In this document: positions 33,570-33,777 of the stretch, one piece after another
How positions within the stretch are numbered: the stretch's first letter is position 1
Layout: each line of letters starts with the position of its first letter
Source: JAIRQX01 sp031556255
GTDB lineage: Bacteria > Chrysiogenota > Deferribacteres > Deferribacterales > JAISNW01
Direction of reading: 5' to 3'
NCBI GenBank assembly: GCA_031556255.1
Contig: JAVBTI010000184.1
Location: forward strand, 1 to 33,777
Length of the DNA: 33,777 nt
Notes under the pieces: model-generated
The model's database searches: none
Told to the model about the DNA's origin: nothing
Seen by the model: the letters and a program-made list of their open reading frames with translations, nothing else
Translations under genes and position numbers: made by a program

Positions 33570-33777
33570 ATGAAACCCGATATCCCTTACACAAACCAAC
33601 CATATGCGAAACAACGGAAACTGCTCGAAAAGGTTAAAAAGTACCTGACTAAGAAATATCTGTTTCATTACACACATATAAGCTCCACAGGCAGTATTTA
33701 TATCCGCTTCGGGAGTTTTGACATGGCAAAATTGTTGACGACCCTTATCGCCAGCGTTACGGAGGGCTCGGACAAGC
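33570..33777 (+). CDS. Hypothetical protein, 3' end beyond window
   Basis: The frame starts at ATG 33570 behind AAAGGGGG and stays open for 69 codons to the window end. It begins MKPDIPYTNQPYAKQ, has a basic helix KLLEKVKKYLTKKY, then the strand-like HYTHISSTGSIYIRFGSF. I do not recognise the family. The 142 nt before it, after the methyltransferase gene, contain no clear terminator or promoter. Confidence 0.6.
   Translation, partial: MKPDIPYTNQPYAKQRKLLEKVKKYLTKKYLFHYTHISSTGSIYIRFGSFDMAKLLTTLIASVTEGSDK

Noticed and set aside
1..33777. CRISPR array, tRNA or rRNA gene, IS element or integrase
   Set aside because: Read through for regularly spaced repeats, cloverleaf-like segments and transposase or integrase motifs; none was convincing. 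A dedicated tRNA or repeat scan was not possible.

Overview
The window looks like chromosomal DNA of a Gram-negative, anaerobically respiring bacterium. It has an LPS gene (kdsA), Tat- and Sec-exported proteins, a DMSO-reductase-type molybdoenzyme with its ferredoxin subunit, a ZnuABC importer, and a DUF134 plus Mrp pair typical of anaerobes. GC is near 50% and ATA isoleucine codons are frequent. A Deferribacterota-like host is my best guess, from general resemblance only. I see no rRNA, tRNA, CRISPR array, transposase or integrase.

Layout. 1-7.8 kb, all +: a DUF815 ATPase cut by the window edge, a DUF2156 acyltransferase-like protein, hisE, a large secreted protein, kdsA, a ComEC-like membrane protein without its hydrolase domain, thiF, thiS and a Sel1-repeat protein. 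Most junctions overlap or nearly touch. 7.9-9.4 kb, minus: an EamA transporter and a lipoprotein gene broken by one in-frame TAA, with an intrinsic terminator. 9.65-14.7 kb, +: a three-gene, translationally coupled cassette of a TerB-N/TerB-C protein, a BrxD-like ATPase and a BrxHI/Lhr-like helicase. This is the most interesting block: it contains the two BREX motor proteins without any PglX, PglZ or BrxC around them, and is probably a defence or DNA-processing system. 14.8-16.2 kb: a 13-bp-arm palindrome overlapping a promoter, a DUF134 regulator and an Mrp/NBP35 ATPase. 16.3-22.2 kb: a MocR-type regulator, then a 1237-residue DmsA-like catalytic subunit and a DmsB-like ferredoxin with no membrane anchor gene.

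22.2-24.6 kb is a decay zone. It holds two hairpins (one a terminator), a frameshifted flavoprotein 3' remnant and two tiny membrane peptides on the minus strand, an intact D-threonine-aldolase-like gene on +, and a frameshifted ABC-2 permease remnant on minus. 24.6-26.4 kb, minus: a flavin-binding PPOX-fold protein overlapping creD. 26.5-29.65 kb, +: a methionine operon (metY, metX and a MetW-position protein) behind a SAM-I-like leader and a strong terminator. 29.7-33.4 kb, +: dispersed repeat, candidate operator, znuA-znuC-znuB and an RlmD/TrmA-family RNA methyltransferase. An unidentified ORF starts at 33570 and runs off the window.

The functional units are therefore: envelope and cofactor housekeeping, a candidate genome-defence cassette, an Fe-S/molybdoenzyme respiratory block, methionine synthesis under RNA control, and zinc uptake.
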